Source of the DNA: JAIKWW01 sp052169645
GTDB taxonomy: Bacteria; Bacillota; Clostridia; Peptostreptococcales; Anaerovoracaceae
DNA length: 64,000 nucleotides
Direction of reading: 5' to 3'
Assembly (NCBI GenBank): GCA_052169645.1
Contig: JBQNCA010000008.1
Location: 9,478-73,477, forward strand
Shown here: piece by piece, positions 16,563 to 25,427 of the stretch
How the letters are laid out: the number at the start of each line of letters is the position of its first letter
How positions within the stretch are numbered: the first letter of the stretch is position 1
Translations under genes and position numbers: made by a program
Notes under the pieces: generated by a model
What the model saw: only the letters and a program-made list of their open reading frames with translations
Databases searched by the model: none
Told to the model about the DNA's origin: nothing

Positions 16563-17235
16563 TTACATTCTCCTCTATTGAATATCCTACACCTTTTGTC
16601 GTAACGATTTTTGTATTTGAATTTACAAATTTCATCTTCTTTCTCAAAAATGAAATGTATACCTCCAGGCTGTTGTAATCCGATTCTTCATCAGGTCCCC
16701 AAACCTTGGATATTAACATTTCTCTTGTAAGTATACGACCCTTGTTCAGCATCAGATACTCTATCAGCTGATATTCCTTATTGCCGAGCTTTACGGTTTT
16801 TTCTTTGCCTCCGAGCTTCATTGTGGACGCATCAACCCATATATCACCCGCAAAGATTCTGTTGTCAACCGATGTTCTGCCTGCCCTGACTCTCGCTTTT
16901 ATCCTCGCAAGTAATTCTCCTGAATCGAAAGGTTTAGTCATATAATCGTCAGCTCCTATATCCAAACCCCTTATTATATCGTCTATCTGAGATTTTGCAG
17001 TCAATAGAATTATCGGTACATCCGCTCCTTCCTCTCTCGCTTTCTTCAACACGTTCAATCCGCTCATTTTCGGCAGCATGATATCCAACAGGATTAAATC
17101 ATATATTCCGCTCATTATATAATCCAGTCCTGATAATCCGTCATATACCGCATCCGTCTCATAACCTTCCTTGTGCAATACAGTCTGCAATCCGTCAGCA
17201 ATATTAATCTCATCTTCAACTATCAGAATTCTCAA
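16555..17235 (-). CDS. OmpR/PhoB-family response regulator
   Basis: 226 residues: receiver domain with Asp51 in LILLDIMLPKMSG, the acidic pocket VEDE at the N-terminus and the conserved Lys in TKPFDSGELLAR. A winged-helix DNA-binding domain follows (LGNKEYQLIEYLMLNKGRIL, then KVWGPDEESDYNSLEVYISFLRKK in part). The start codon is TTG, nine bases after AAGGA; there is no in-frame ATG nearby. A minus-strand TATAAT lies at 17270-17265. Partner of the adjacent kinase. Confidence 0.95.
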   Translation of the reverse strand: MRILIVEDEINIADGLQTVLHKEGYETDAVYDGLSGLDYIMSGIYDLILLDIMLPKMSGLNVLKKAREEGADVPIILLTAKSQIDDIIRGLDIGADDYMTKPFDSGELLARIKARVRAGRTSVDNRIFAGDIWVDASTMKLGGKEKTVKLGNKEYQLIEYLMLNKGRILTREMLISKVWGPDEESDYNSLEVYISFLRKKMKFVNSNTKIVTTKGVGYSIEENVNA

Positions 17236-17306
17236 GCTATCACATCCTTATATGTATTTTTTCAATTATAGCACTTCGACTCCGAACGCTTCCACAATAA
17301 AAATAA

Positions 17307-17377
17307 AAGGCTCCGTTGCAATATCCGACAAAGTTTCGCAATTAACGAAAACTTATCATAATCATGCACGGAACCTT
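17307..17377 (-). terminator. Nested-hairpin terminator of the diguanylate cyclase gene
   Basis: The outer arms, plus-strand AAGGCTCCGTTGCA (17307-17320) and TGCACGGAACCTT (17365-17377), pair with one bulge and a wobble. An inner AAGTTT/AAACTT repeat lies at about 17331-17354. Read on the minus strand it ends in a T-rich run. It begins six bases past the stop of the diguanylate cyclase gene. Confidence 0.7.
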
Positions 17378-17382
17378 ATAAA

Positions 17383-18777
17383 TTAAAGCTCGTCCTCACA
17401 CTTATTATATTTTTTATAATTCGAGGTTTTGTCCATGTACATACGCTTATCTGCAAGATTTATCACATCTTCAGCATCGCTGTCCTTAAATTCGGATGAT
17501 TTCGCAAATCCTATGCTTATATGAGGGATCAAGGATATCTCTCCGATTTCAATTTTTTTGTTTACATTTTCTCTGATGCGTTCCCTAACTCCCGTAATTA
17601 TTTCCGAAGAAATATTGCCGGAAAGTATAATTACGAATTCATCTCCGCCATATCTGTACACATAATCTCCCTGACGCAGCGAACCCTTCAATCTTGCAGA
17701 TACTTCCTTAAGCACGCAATCTCCTACATTATGTCCGTAAGTATCGTTTATTTCCTTAAACTTATCTATATCTATATACATGACGCCATATGAAGACTTT
17801 TCCGTATCCAAGGTTTTTATGACATCCAACAGTGCTCGCTTATTAAGAAGCTTTGTCAAAGCATCCCTCTCTAACATACGGTTTAAATACATATTATTTT
17901 CAATAGTCTTTATAAAATACAATGCAACGCCTATCAGCAAAAACATATTAAATAATGCAAATAATATATCACGGGCAAGCTTTTCGCTGCCTAACCATCC
18001 GCCCTTAGGAGCCATTTCCATGTACCACACGGTTCCGTCAATCAAATCGATTTTCTTTTGAGTGGTTTTTCTCATCTGATCATCACTTGTGGAATTAGTC
18101 CATATAATCTTCTTTTTGCCGTCTTTTTCCATCCAGAGCTTGCAATAATAGACATCTGCAGTCGACTCAAAGGATTCCAGACTCTCCATAAGCTCATCAA
18201 TGCTCAATGTGGCGATAGAAAATCCCCAAAATTCTCCTGTAGCATTGTCATATATCGGAGCTCGTGTTACGATTCCAAGATCTCCTTTTTCCAATTTCAT
18301 AGGTCCGGATATGAGAGTTTTTCCCAGAGTCTTTGCCTTTAAAGCATCTCCCTTTCTTCCTTCATCTTCAAACAGATTTAACTTATACTCCTTGCTGTTG
18401 ATTTCAGGATAAATGTATTCCACCACTCCCTGCGGAGCAAGGCGTATACTGTCGAGTTCCATCTGATCGGTATAAAATTTATCCGCTATTCTGTAAAATT
18501 TACTCAAGGTTTCCTTTTCATTTGTATTTATAAGAACCCTGAATATTTCTACAATATATAACTCATTTCTGATTTTATTCTCGATTTGGCTGGAAATTGC
18601 GCTGTTTATAAACCCCAATCTCGTCACTCTGGTATTTATATAATCTCTCTCGTTCTTAACCCATACAGCTCCTATTAAAACAATTATACAAATTATTGAG
18701 CAGATCCTTATCGCAACTCGCCTCTTTAACAATTTCAAAATACGTCCTCCAAATTTTTTAAAACCGCCAAAAAACAT
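17383..18777 (-). CDS. CHASE-domain diguanylate cyclase
   Basis: 464 residues. A first membrane segment at about 21-40 and a second at about 282-303 frame an extracytoplasmic CHASE-type sensor domain (region around LDSIRLAPQGVVEYIYP and ARLGIVTRAPIYD-like blocks). A GGDEF domain follows, with the intact active site YRYGGDEF at 377-381. The RxxD inhibitory site is present as RQGD, five residues before GGDEF, so product inhibition is expected. It makes cyclic di-GMP. No EAL or HD-GYP domain is attached. The gene is monocistronic. Confidence 0.93.
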   Translation of the reverse strand: MFFGGFKKFGGRILKLLKRRVAIRICSIICIIVLIGAVWVKNERDYINTRVTRLGFINSAISSQIENKIRNELYIVEIFRVLINTNEKETLSKFYRIADKFYTDQMELDSIRLAPQGVVEYIYPEINSKEYKLNLFEDEGRKGDALKAKTLGKTLISGPMKLEKGDLGIVTRAPIYDNATGEFWGFSIATLSIDELMESLESFESTADVYYCKLWMEKDGKKKIIWTNSTSDDQMRKTTQKKIDLIDGTVWYMEMAPKGGWLGSEKLARDILFALFNMFLLIGVALYFIKTIENNMYLNRMLERDALTKLLNKRALLDVIKTLDTEKSSYGVMYIDIDKFKEINDTYGHNVGDCVLKEVSARLKGSLRQGDYVYRYGGDEFVIILSGNISSEIITGVRERIRENVNKKIEIGEISLIPHISIGFAKSSEFKDSDAEDVINLADKRMYMDKTSNYKKYNKCEDEL

Positions 18778-19081
18778 CCTTTTATTAAAGAATATTTTTG
18801 ATCTTTTCTCATATTCGATAATATAAATGATAGTCTGAAAAAGTTGTATCCACTCACTTTAAATATAACTTACTTAGTTATATATTTTCATCTTGACTCA
18901 CGATATAATTATGTTTCTATAAGTATATCGTAACAAATGACGTTTTCTTAACTCATAAGGTGCAGTTTGACATTTGTTTTTTTGATTTCATCTGCAAGTT
19001 CATATTAAATAAATTCTATCGTAAGTTTTCAAATTATTCATAAGATACCATAAAATCCGAATTATTTCCAGCCGTATATAT

Positions 19082-19131
19082 AAAAACAGCCTGCTCAAAG
19101 AAGATTTTAATCTACAAGCAGACCGGTTTTA
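19082..19131 (-). terminator. Terminator of the alcohol dehydrogenase gene
   Basis: CTGCT (19091-19095) pairs with AGCAG (19117-19121), with an outer AAAAC/GTTTT extension and an inner AGATT/AATCT repeat. On the minus strand it is followed by TTTTTAT. It lies about 78 bases past the adh stop. Confidence 0.6.
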
Positions 19132-19136
19132 TTTAT

Positions 19137-19169
19137 ATCAATCAATTTTTTATTCATAAATTGATTGAT
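19137..19169. repeat. Perfect 12-bp inverted repeat ATCAATCAATTT
   Basis: ATCAATCAATTT (19137-19148), 9-base spacer, AAATTGATTGAT (19158-19169). It lies between the adh stop and the adh terminator. It could be a stabilising 3' hairpin or a protein-binding palindrome. Confidence 0.7.
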
Positions 19170-19208
19170 TATTTCTTTACTGATATTTTTTAATCTAATA
19201 AATGAATC

Positions 19209-20387
19209 CTAAAGACTCATTTTGAAAATTTCAAGCACAGCTTTTTTTGTAAGCGGTATAAAACCTTGCAAAACTTCATTTTCTCCACCAACCGATTTTG
19301 CAGCCATAATATCAAAATCAGTATCGTCAATATCTATTTCAGATAAACTGCTCTTTAACCCGCAGGTACGGAAAAAGAATTTTTCCAGTTCCTCTATACC
19401 CTTAACGGCAATTTCCATATCGGAGAGATTTTTATCCCTGATTCCGAATACATTTTCCGCAAATTGAACATATTTTGAAACGGTTTCATCACTCAAACAA
19501 TATCTCATCCACCTCGGAGTGAGAATTGCAAGCCCCAAGCCGTGAGTTATATCGTAAATAGCCGATATTTCATGCTCTATAGGATGACAGCTCCAATCCT
19601 GTGTTTTGCTGCCGCTTACGAACCCGTTGATTGCCCATGTGGACGCATACAGCAGTTCCGCTCTTGCTTTATAATCCTCAGGGTTTTCAAGAGCAACAGG
19701 TGTATATTTTATAACTGTACGCATCATGCCTTCCATAAAGCTGTCCAGCATATCCAAATCCTGATTCATATTGAAATAAACTTCAATTATATGAGAGAGA
19801 ATATCCGCACTTCCGCAGGCTGTTTGATATGCGCTGCAGGTAAAGGTGTTTTCGGGATTCTCAAATGCAACCTTTGGAAGCAGTTTAGGATCCCCCCTCC
19901 CGATCTTGTCCATGGTATCGGGATTGCTTATAACTCCGCCCGCATCCATTTCCGAGCCGGTAGCGGCTGCTGTAGGAATCGTTATAATCGGAAGTGCCGA
20001 TTCTATATGCGCCCATTTTTCGAAAAAATCCCACGGATCAAAATCCGCCTTTGCACCGGCGGCGATAAATTTTGCACAATCCATTACCGAACCCCCGCCT
20101 ACCGCAAGGACAACATCTATTTCTTCCGCTTTACACAGCTCCGCACCCTTTCTAACCGATTCTATACGAGGGTTGGGCTCCACTCCGCCAAGCTCAAAGA
20201 GCGAAAGCCCTGCAGCCGATATTTCTTTTACCACTCGATCATAAAGTCCCATTTTCTTTATCGAGCCGCCACCATATACCAACAATATCTTGCTGCCGTA
20301 TTTTTTCAACTCATCTCCCAGATGGTGTATCTGTTCTCTTCCGAAATATACTCTTACAGGTATATCGTATATAAAATCATTTATCAT
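19209..20387 (-). CDS. Iron-containing alcohol dehydrogenase (butanol dehydrogenase-like)
   Basis: 392 residues of the group III Fe-dependent alcohol dehydrogenases that reduce aldehydes with NAD(P)H in fermentation. The NAD-binding GGGS motifs (LLVYGGGSIKK and AVGGGSVMDCAKFIA) and the metal ligands (ADILSHIIEVYF with Asp and His; WSCHPIEHEISAIYDITHGLGLA with two His) are visible. Overall architecture resembles BdhA/YqhD-type enzymes. A GG-rich site (AAAGGATATTAAA) precedes the ATG. The substrate is not determined by sequence alone. Confidence 0.94.
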   Translation of the reverse strand: MINDFIYDIPVRVYFGREQIHHLGDELKKYGSKILLVYGGGSIKKMGLYDRVVKEISAAGLSLFELGGVEPNPRIESVRKGAELCKAEEIDVVLAVGGGSVMDCAKFIAAGAKADFDPWDFFEKWAHIESALPIITIPTAAATGSEMDAGGVISNPDTMDKIGRGDPKLLPKVAFENPENTFTCSAYQTACGSADILSHIIEVYFNMNQDLDMLDSFMEGMMRTVIKYTPVALENPEDYKARAELLYASTWAINGFVSGSKTQDWSCHPIEHEISAIYDITHGLGLAILTPRWMRYCLSDETVSKYVQFAENVFGIRDKNLSDMEIAVKGIEELEKFFFRTCGLKSSLSEIDIDDTDFDIMAAKSVGGENEVLQGFIPLTKKAVLEIFKMSL

Positions 20388-20520
20388 TTTAATATCCTTT
20401 CCGGCTAAAGCTCCGTCCCCTTGAGATTAAAAAAATCCTCGCATGACTCCGATCCTGAAAGTACCGTTTTAAAGAGCTTCCGCCTTTTCCCTCCTTATGC
20501 TGTAAAATCAAAATATATTA

Positions 20521-21048
20521 TTATTTATTTTCTGAAAGCTGAGGATATGCCCTGCTGATTTTAACAGCAATCCATCCGCTCATAAGCCCGAGCAACATTC
20601 CCGCAAGTACATCGGTAGGATAATGAACATACAAATACAGTCTGGAAAAAGAGATTAGAATCGCAATGATTCCGAACGGAATCCATATACGTTCTTCTCT
20701 AAAAAACATCACAGAGACCGCCGCAAAGGCAAGCCCCGTATGTCCTGACGGAAAGGAAAAATCATGTGGTGGCGAAACCAACAGCTTTATCGCAGTATTT
20801 ATTTCAAACGGACGGATTCTGGCAATCAGAGGCTTCAAAACCAAATTGCAGCAGACAATTTCTATACCGAGTGCAATCAACATACATATGCCGAGCTTTC
20901 GGGTCTTGGGGTAAATCAACAGGAGTATATTCAGAGCTATCCAAAATATTCCCGAATCTCCAAGGTAGGTAAAGATTATCATTATCCAATCCAATATCGG
21001 CGACCTGAGATTTTGTATCAGATCCAATATAAAAAATTCACTCTGCAT
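20521..21048 (-). CDS. PAP2-family membrane phosphatase
   Basis: About 175 residues with five to six membrane segments. The three acid-phosphatase motifs of the PAP2/BcrC family are present in modified form: C1 near LVLKPLIARIRP (KxxxxxxRP), C2 PSGHTG, and C3 SRLYLYVHYPTDVLAG (SRxxxxxHxxxD). Likely substrates are undecaprenyl pyrophosphate or phosphatidate; position does not decide. I prefer the ATG at 21048, nine bases after CGGAG, over the upstream ATG at 21072. Confidence 0.92.
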   Translation of the reverse strand: MQSEFFILDLIQNLRSPILDWIMIIFTYLGDSGIFWIALNILLLIYPKTRKLGICMLIALGIEIVCCNLVLKPLIARIRPFEINTAIKLLVSPPHDFSFPSGHTGLAFAAVSVMFFREERIWIPFGIIAILISFSRLYLYVHYPTDVLAGMLLGLMSGWIAVKISRAYPQLSENK

Positions 21049-21163
21049 TAACCGTATCTCCGTTCTATGCATAAATGCTCCGACGACAAGCCTTAATCAA
21101 TTCGCAACTTGCAGAAGATGTACTATTTCTATAAATTGGTTAATTACACCAACGTTACAGCTT

Positions 21164-21697
21164 TCAACAATGTTTTTTAATGATAGGAACAAATAAATTC
21201 GACATATCGATTCCTTCCAATTTGAGCAATCGAATTTTTTTATCAATGCCTCCCGCATATCCCGTCAAACTTCCGCTTGTTCCGACCACTCTATGGCAAG
21301 GGATAATTATAGAAATCGAGTTGTGACCGACAGCAGCTCCGACTGCTTGAGCTGACATTTTGTCTATACCGTTCCGCTTCGCAATCATGTTTGCAATTTC
21401 GCCGTATGTCATCGTTTTCCCATATGGAATATTGAGCATGATTTCCCATACCGCTTTGCGAAACGGTGTTGTTGCCATAGATATCGGCGGTGTAAAATCG
21501 GGTTCTTTTCCGCTAAAATAAATATCCAACCAGTCAGCGGTTTTATCAAATATAGGAAGCGACTTTGTTGTATGCTCCTCGGGTACGGTATCCGCAAAAT
21601 ATTTCTGTCCGTCAAACCACAAGCCGGTAAGCGTTACACCGTCGCTTGCCATTGTCATTTCCCCGAGCGGCGAGTTATAGCTGTGTATATAGATCAT
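21164..21697 (-). CDS. ogt: Methylated-DNA-protein-cysteine methyltransferase
   Basis: A suicide repair protein that removes O6-methyl from guanine. The acceptor motif IIPCHRVV is present, followed by GSLTGYAGG; the helix-turn-helix with the arginine finger (TMTYGEIANMIA, QAVGAAVGHN) precedes it. 177 residues is typical. The gene appears alone, between a PAP2 phosphatase and the hydrogenase terminator. Confidence 0.95.
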   Translation of the reverse strand: MIYIHSYNSPLGEMTMASDGVTLTGLWFDGQKYFADTVPEEHTTKSLPIFDKTADWLDIYFSGKEPDFTPPISMATTPFRKAVWEIMLNIPYGKTMTYGEIANMIAKRNGIDKMSAQAVGAAVGHNSISIIIPCHRVVGTSGSLTGYAGGIDKKIRLLKLEGIDMSNLFVPIIKKHC

Positions 21698-21795
21698 AAC
21701 AAAACCTCAAAATATTTATGAGCATCTGTTCCTCATGAACAGCATAAATATAAATTATATATCTATATCTGTCAATAAGTGCTCGTTTCGGGACT

Positions 21796-21828
21796 AAAAA
21801 GCACCATGCAAAATTTTTGCACGGTGCT
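21796..21828 (-). terminator. Terminator of the hydrogenase operon
   Basis: AGCACCATGCAAAA (21800-21813) and TTTTGCACGGTGCT (21815-21828) pair with one wobble on the minus strand. A T5 run follows on that strand (plus AAAAA at 21796-21800). It lies 21 bases past the hndD stop. A T-run on the other side would also let it act on plus-strand transcripts. Confidence 0.85.
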
Positions 21829-21849
21829 CTTGTTTTTTAATATATGCTT

Positions 21850-23589
21850 TTAGAAAGGGCTTCTTTCCTGATAGTGAGTATGCAGGTAAAGATGTGCCTT
21901 TTCACTGCCCGGTTCACCGAAGAACTCCTTATAAAGAACATCCATGACTGGATTCTTATGAGACTTTCTGATAGGCAGTCTCTCATCTTCCTTATAGAGT
22001 GCCTTTGCACGTTCCGCTCTTACATCGATTACATTTCGTACTCTTGCAGGCTGGATAGGCTGACCGCCTCCGTTTACGCAGCCGCCCGGACAAGCCATTA
22101 TTTCGATGAATGCATAATCATCGAGTTCACCTGCTCTGAGCTTGTCGAGAAGAACTCTTGCATTCTTGAGTCCGTGAGCAACAGCTATTTTTACAGGTTT
22201 TCCGAGCCCGAGATCAAGGCTTGTTTCCTTGACGCCCTCAACGCCTCTGACCTCTTTATATTCAAAGTCTTCAAGATCCTTGCCTGAAAGTATATCCGCA
22301 ACCGTTCTGAGCGCCGCTTCCATTACACCTCCGGTAACCCCGAATATAACACCCGCACCCGAAGCGTCCCCGAACGGATTTTCAAAGTCGCCGTCACTTG
22401 ACATGAAATCTATGCGAGCTTCTCTTATCATAGTGGCGAGTTCACGAACAGTCAAAGAGTAGTCTACATCTCTGAGCCCGCCGACCTGCATTTCGGGGCG
22501 TGAGGTTTCATATTTCTTGGAAGTACACGGCATAACGGAAACAACTACAATTTTGCTCGGATCTATGCCTTTCTTCTGCGCATAGTACCCCTTAATCATA
22601 GCCCCGAACATTATGTGCGGAGATTTGCAGGATGAAAGATGCGGGAGAAGATCCGGATAATAATGCTCACAGAATTTTACCCAGCCCGGACTGCATGAAG
22701 TAATCATAGGAAGAACTCCGCCGTGCTGAATTCTTTCGAGAAGCTCATGTCCTTCTTCCATGATAGTGAGATCTGCGCCGGTATCCGTGTCGAATACCTT
22801 GTCAAATCCGAGTCTGAGAAGGGAACCTACCATTCTTCTTGTAGAAGGTGTTCCGATAGGTACTCCGAATTCTTCGCCTATAGTAGCTCTTACAGCAGGA
22901 GCCGTCTGCGCAATTACAATCTTTTCAGGATCGTTTATAGCCGCCCATACATCCTGTATGGCATCCTTCTCATAAAGCGCACCTACCGGACATGAAATAA
23001 TGCACTGTCCGCAGAATACACATCCGACATTTGACATAGGCTGGTTAAATGCCGCACCTATATCCGTCTTAAAGCCTCTGTTAAGAGCGTCAATTACACC
23101 GATAGCCTGGTCCTTACATGCGCCTACACATCTGCGGCAAGCTATACATTTCTTAGGATCTCTTATAATAGATGTGGACGAATCATCTATAGGCGCATCG
23201 CACATTTCTCCTTCATAAGGTATATCCGATACATTAAGTTCTCTTGCCAGAGTCTGAAGTTCACAGTTTGTACTTCTGATGCAGGTAAGACAGTCCTTTT
23301 TATGATTTGAGAGCAACAGTTCCAAATCCACTCTTCTTGCTTCCTTAACCGCAGGAGATGCCGTCAGGATTTCGTTACCCTCAGCTACAGGGTATACACA
23401 GGCAGCCTGCAGCGCACGAGCACCTTTGATTTCTACAAGGCACATACGACATGCGCCGATTTCATTGATGCCTTTGAGGTAGCAGAGTGTAGGAATATTT
23501 ATCCCTGCTTCTCTGGCAGCTTCAAGCACAGTAGTTCCCTGAGGAACCTGCACTGCTTTTCCATCTATTGTGATATTTACCATACTCAT
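21850..23589 (-). CDS. hndD: [FeFe] hydrogenase catalytic subunit (HndD/HydA type)
   Basis: 579 residues. An N-terminal [2Fe-2S] domain (CYLKG..., GACRMC, with Cys36, Cys47, Cys50, Cys64) is followed by a His/Cys-ligated [4Fe-4S] (HKKDCLTCIRSTNC) and two ferredoxin clusters (CIACRRCVGAC; CVFCGQCIISC). The H-cluster domain comes next, with motif L1 TSCSPGW (Cys299-Ser300), L2 MPCTSKKYE and L3 EIMACPGGCVNGGGQP. L1 has CS where the textbook motif has CC. With HndA and HndC it should form an NAD(P)-linked, probably electron-bifurcating hydrogenase in the cytoplasm. A GGAGGG site precedes the ATG. The hydE/F/G maturation genes are not in the window. Confidence 0.95.
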   Translation of the reverse strand: MSMVNITIDGKAVQVPQGTTVLEAAREAGINIPTLCYLKGINEIGACRMCLVEIKGARALQAACVYPVAEGNEILTASPAVKEARRVDLELLLSNHKKDCLTCIRSTNCELQTLARELNVSDIPYEGEMCDAPIDDSSTSIIRDPKKCIACRRCVGACKDQAIGVIDALNRGFKTDIGAAFNQPMSNVGCVFCGQCIISCPVGALYEKDAIQDVWAAINDPEKIVIAQTAPAVRATIGEEFGVPIGTPSTRRMVGSLLRLGFDKVFDTDTGADLTIMEEGHELLERIQHGGVLPMITSCSPGWVKFCEHYYPDLLPHLSSCKSPHIMFGAMIKGYYAQKKGIDPSKIVVVSVMPCTSKKYETSRPEMQVGGLRDVDYSLTVRELATMIREARIDFMSSDGDFENPFGDASGAGVIFGVTGGVMEAALRTVADILSGKDLEDFEYKEVRGVEGVKETSLDLGLGKPVKIAVAHGLKNARVLLDKLRAGELDDYAFIEIMACPGGCVNGGGQPIQPARVRNVIDVRAERAKALYKEDERLPIRKSHKNPVMDVLYKEFFGEPGSEKAHLYLHTHYQERSPF

Positions 23590-23604
23590 TATATGATATC
23601 CCTC

Positions 23605-25410
23605 CTATGCTTCCCTGTGAATTGCCTTGAACGGGCACTTCTCTATGCAGGCGCCGCACTTGATACAGCGAGTCTGATCGATCTCATAAGGCACCTTCTT
23701 TTCGCCCTTAATACAAGCAACAGGGCATACCTTGGCACAGATGCCGCAGCTCTTGCATCCCGCAGGGTCAATGCGTATCTGAATGAGTTTCTTGCACACA
23801 CCTGCAGGACACTTCTTATCAATTACATGTGCATCGTATTCATGACGGAAGTAACGAATAGTGCTGAGAATAGGGTTCGGAGCTGTCTGTCCGAGTCCGC
23901 AGAGTGCGGAAGCCTTGATATTCTTTGCCAAAATTTCAAGCTTTTCCACATCGCCCTCTTCACCTCTTCCATCGGTAATCTTTTCGAGGATTTCATGCAT
24001 GCGCTTAGTTCCTATACGACATGGAGGACACTTCCCGCAGGATTCATCTACCGTAAATTCGAGGAAGAACTTTGCGATATCCACCATACAGTCATCCTCA
24101 TCCATTACTATCAACCCGCCGGAGCCCATCATGGAACCGATAGCCGTCAAATCTTCATAAGTCATAGGAGTATCTATGAGACTTGCCGGTATACATCCGC
24201 CTGAAGGTCCTCCTGTCTGAGCAGCTTTGAATTTTTTACCGCCCGGAACACCGCCGCCGATATTGTATATAACCTCTCTAAGCGGAGTTCCCATTTCAAT
24301 TTCTACGAGACCTGTATTTTGAATTTTTCCGCCTACTGCGAATACCTTTGTTCCCTGAGATTTGTCCTTACCCATGCTTGAGAACCATTCAGCTCCTTTG
24401 TTGATGATAAGCGGAATATTTGCATAGGTTTCTACGTTATTGAGCATTGAAGGCTTTCCGAATATACCCTTTGCTGCGGGGAACGGCGGACGAGGACGAG
24501 GTTCGCCTCTCAGACCTTCTATTGAGTTCATAAGGGCAGTTTCTTCACCGCATACGAAAGCTCCCGCACCGAGTCTCAGCTCAATATCGAAGTCAAAACC
24601 TGTTCCGAATATATCTTTGCCGAGCAAGCCGTATTCATGAGCCTGTTCAATAGCTATGTTCAATCTCTTTACAGCAGTAGGATATTCCGCTCTTACGTAT
24701 ATAAATCCCTGATTGGCGCCTACTGCATAGCCTGCTATAGCCATAGCTTCAAGGATCGAATGAGGATCTCCTTCAAGTATGGATCTGTCCATGAATGCGC
24801 CCGGGTCACCTTCATCGGCATTACACGCTACATACTTTATATCCCCCTCGGAAGCTGCCGCAAAAGACCATTTCTGACCTGTAGGGAAGCCTGCACCGCC
24901 TCTGCCTCTCAGCCCTGAATCCTTGATAAGCTGAATAACAGCCTCAGGAGTCATCTCGGTCAAAACCTTTCCCAACGCCTGATATCCGTCATAAGCTATA
25001 TATTCATCAATATCTTCAGGGTTGATCCTTCCGCAGTTTCTGAGTGCAACTCTTGTCTGTCTGGAGAAAAATTCCGTATCCTCCAACTGATTTCCGTCTT
25101 CGTCAATACCGCCATCCATATCATTTCCGATGAGAAGTCTTTCTATGATTCTTCCCTTATACAGATGTTCCTCTGCAATTTCTTCAATATCCTTAGGAGT
25201 AACCTTGGCGTACATTGACCCCTCAGGATAAACTACTACAATCGGGCCCTCGGCACAAAGACCGAAACAACCTGTCATAATAATCTTTATTTCCTCCGAT
25301 ATATCGAGTTCCTTCAGCTTTGCCTCAAGTCTTTCTTTAAGCAGCTGCGAGTTTGAAGACAAGCATCCCGTACCCCCGCATATCAGTACATGTGATCTTG
25401 CAATCTGCAT
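23605..25410 (-). CDS. hndC: Hydrogenase NADH/FMN-binding subunit (HndC/HydB, NuoF-like)
   Basis: 601 residues. A thioredoxin-like [2Fe-2S] domain is at the N-terminus (CGGTGCLSS ... TGCFGLCAEGP). The FMN/NADH-binding NuoF core follows (RGGAGFPTGQKW; CNADEGDPGAFMDRS), then the [4Fe-4S] site ESCGKCPPCRIGTKR, and a C-terminal 2[4Fe-4S] ferredoxin (CKSCGICAKVCPVAC and CIKCGACIEKCPFKA). In electron-bifurcating hydrogenases this subunit handles NAD(H) and is where flavin-based bifurcation takes place. Start ATG follows GGAGGGATACAC. It lies 15 bases upstream of hndD. Confidence 0.95.
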   Translation of the reverse strand: MQIARSHVLICGGTGCLSSNSQLLKERLEAKLKELDISEEIKIIMTGCFGLCAEGPIVVVYPEGSMYAKVTPKDIEEIAEEHLYKGRIIERLLIGNDMDGGIDEDGNQLEDTEFFSRQTRVALRNCGRINPEDIDEYIAYDGYQALGKVLTEMTPEAVIQLIKDSGLRGRGGAGFPTGQKWSFAAASEGDIKYVACNADEGDPGAFMDRSILEGDPHSILEAMAIAGYAVGANQGFIYVRAEYPTAVKRLNIAIEQAHEYGLLGKDIFGTGFDFDIELRLGAGAFVCGEETALMNSIEGLRGEPRPRPPFPAAKGIFGKPSMLNNVETYANIPLIINKGAEWFSSMGKDKSQGTKVFAVGGKIQNTGLVEIEMGTPLREVIYNIGGGVPGGKKFKAAQTGGPSGGCIPASLIDTPMTYEDLTAIGSMMGSGGLIVMDEDDCMVDIAKFFLEFTVDESCGKCPPCRIGTKRMHEILEKITDGRGEEGDVEKLEILAKNIKASALCGLGQTAPNPILSTIRYFRHEYDAHVIDKKCPAGVCKKLIQIRIDPAGCKSCGICAKVCPVACIKGEKKVPYEIDQTRCIKCGACIEKCPFKAIHREA

Positions 25411-25427
25411 GTGTATCCCTCCTTTTC

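Larger units (their letters stand above)
18778..19208. other. Intergenic region between diguanylate cyclase and alcohol dehydrogenase
   Basis: It carries an 8-bp inverted repeat, ATATAACT (18863-18870) with AGTTATAT (18876-18883), about 90 bases upstream of the diguanylate cyclase gene, and the adh terminator and a perfect 12-bp inverted repeat near its right end. I see no gene and no c-di-GMP riboswitch. Confidence 0.5.

Noticed and set aside
18778..19208. Possible c-di-GMP riboswitch near a diguanylate cyclase gene
   Set aside because: No GC-rich conserved core of class I or II riboswitches is seen here or at 35623-35890.
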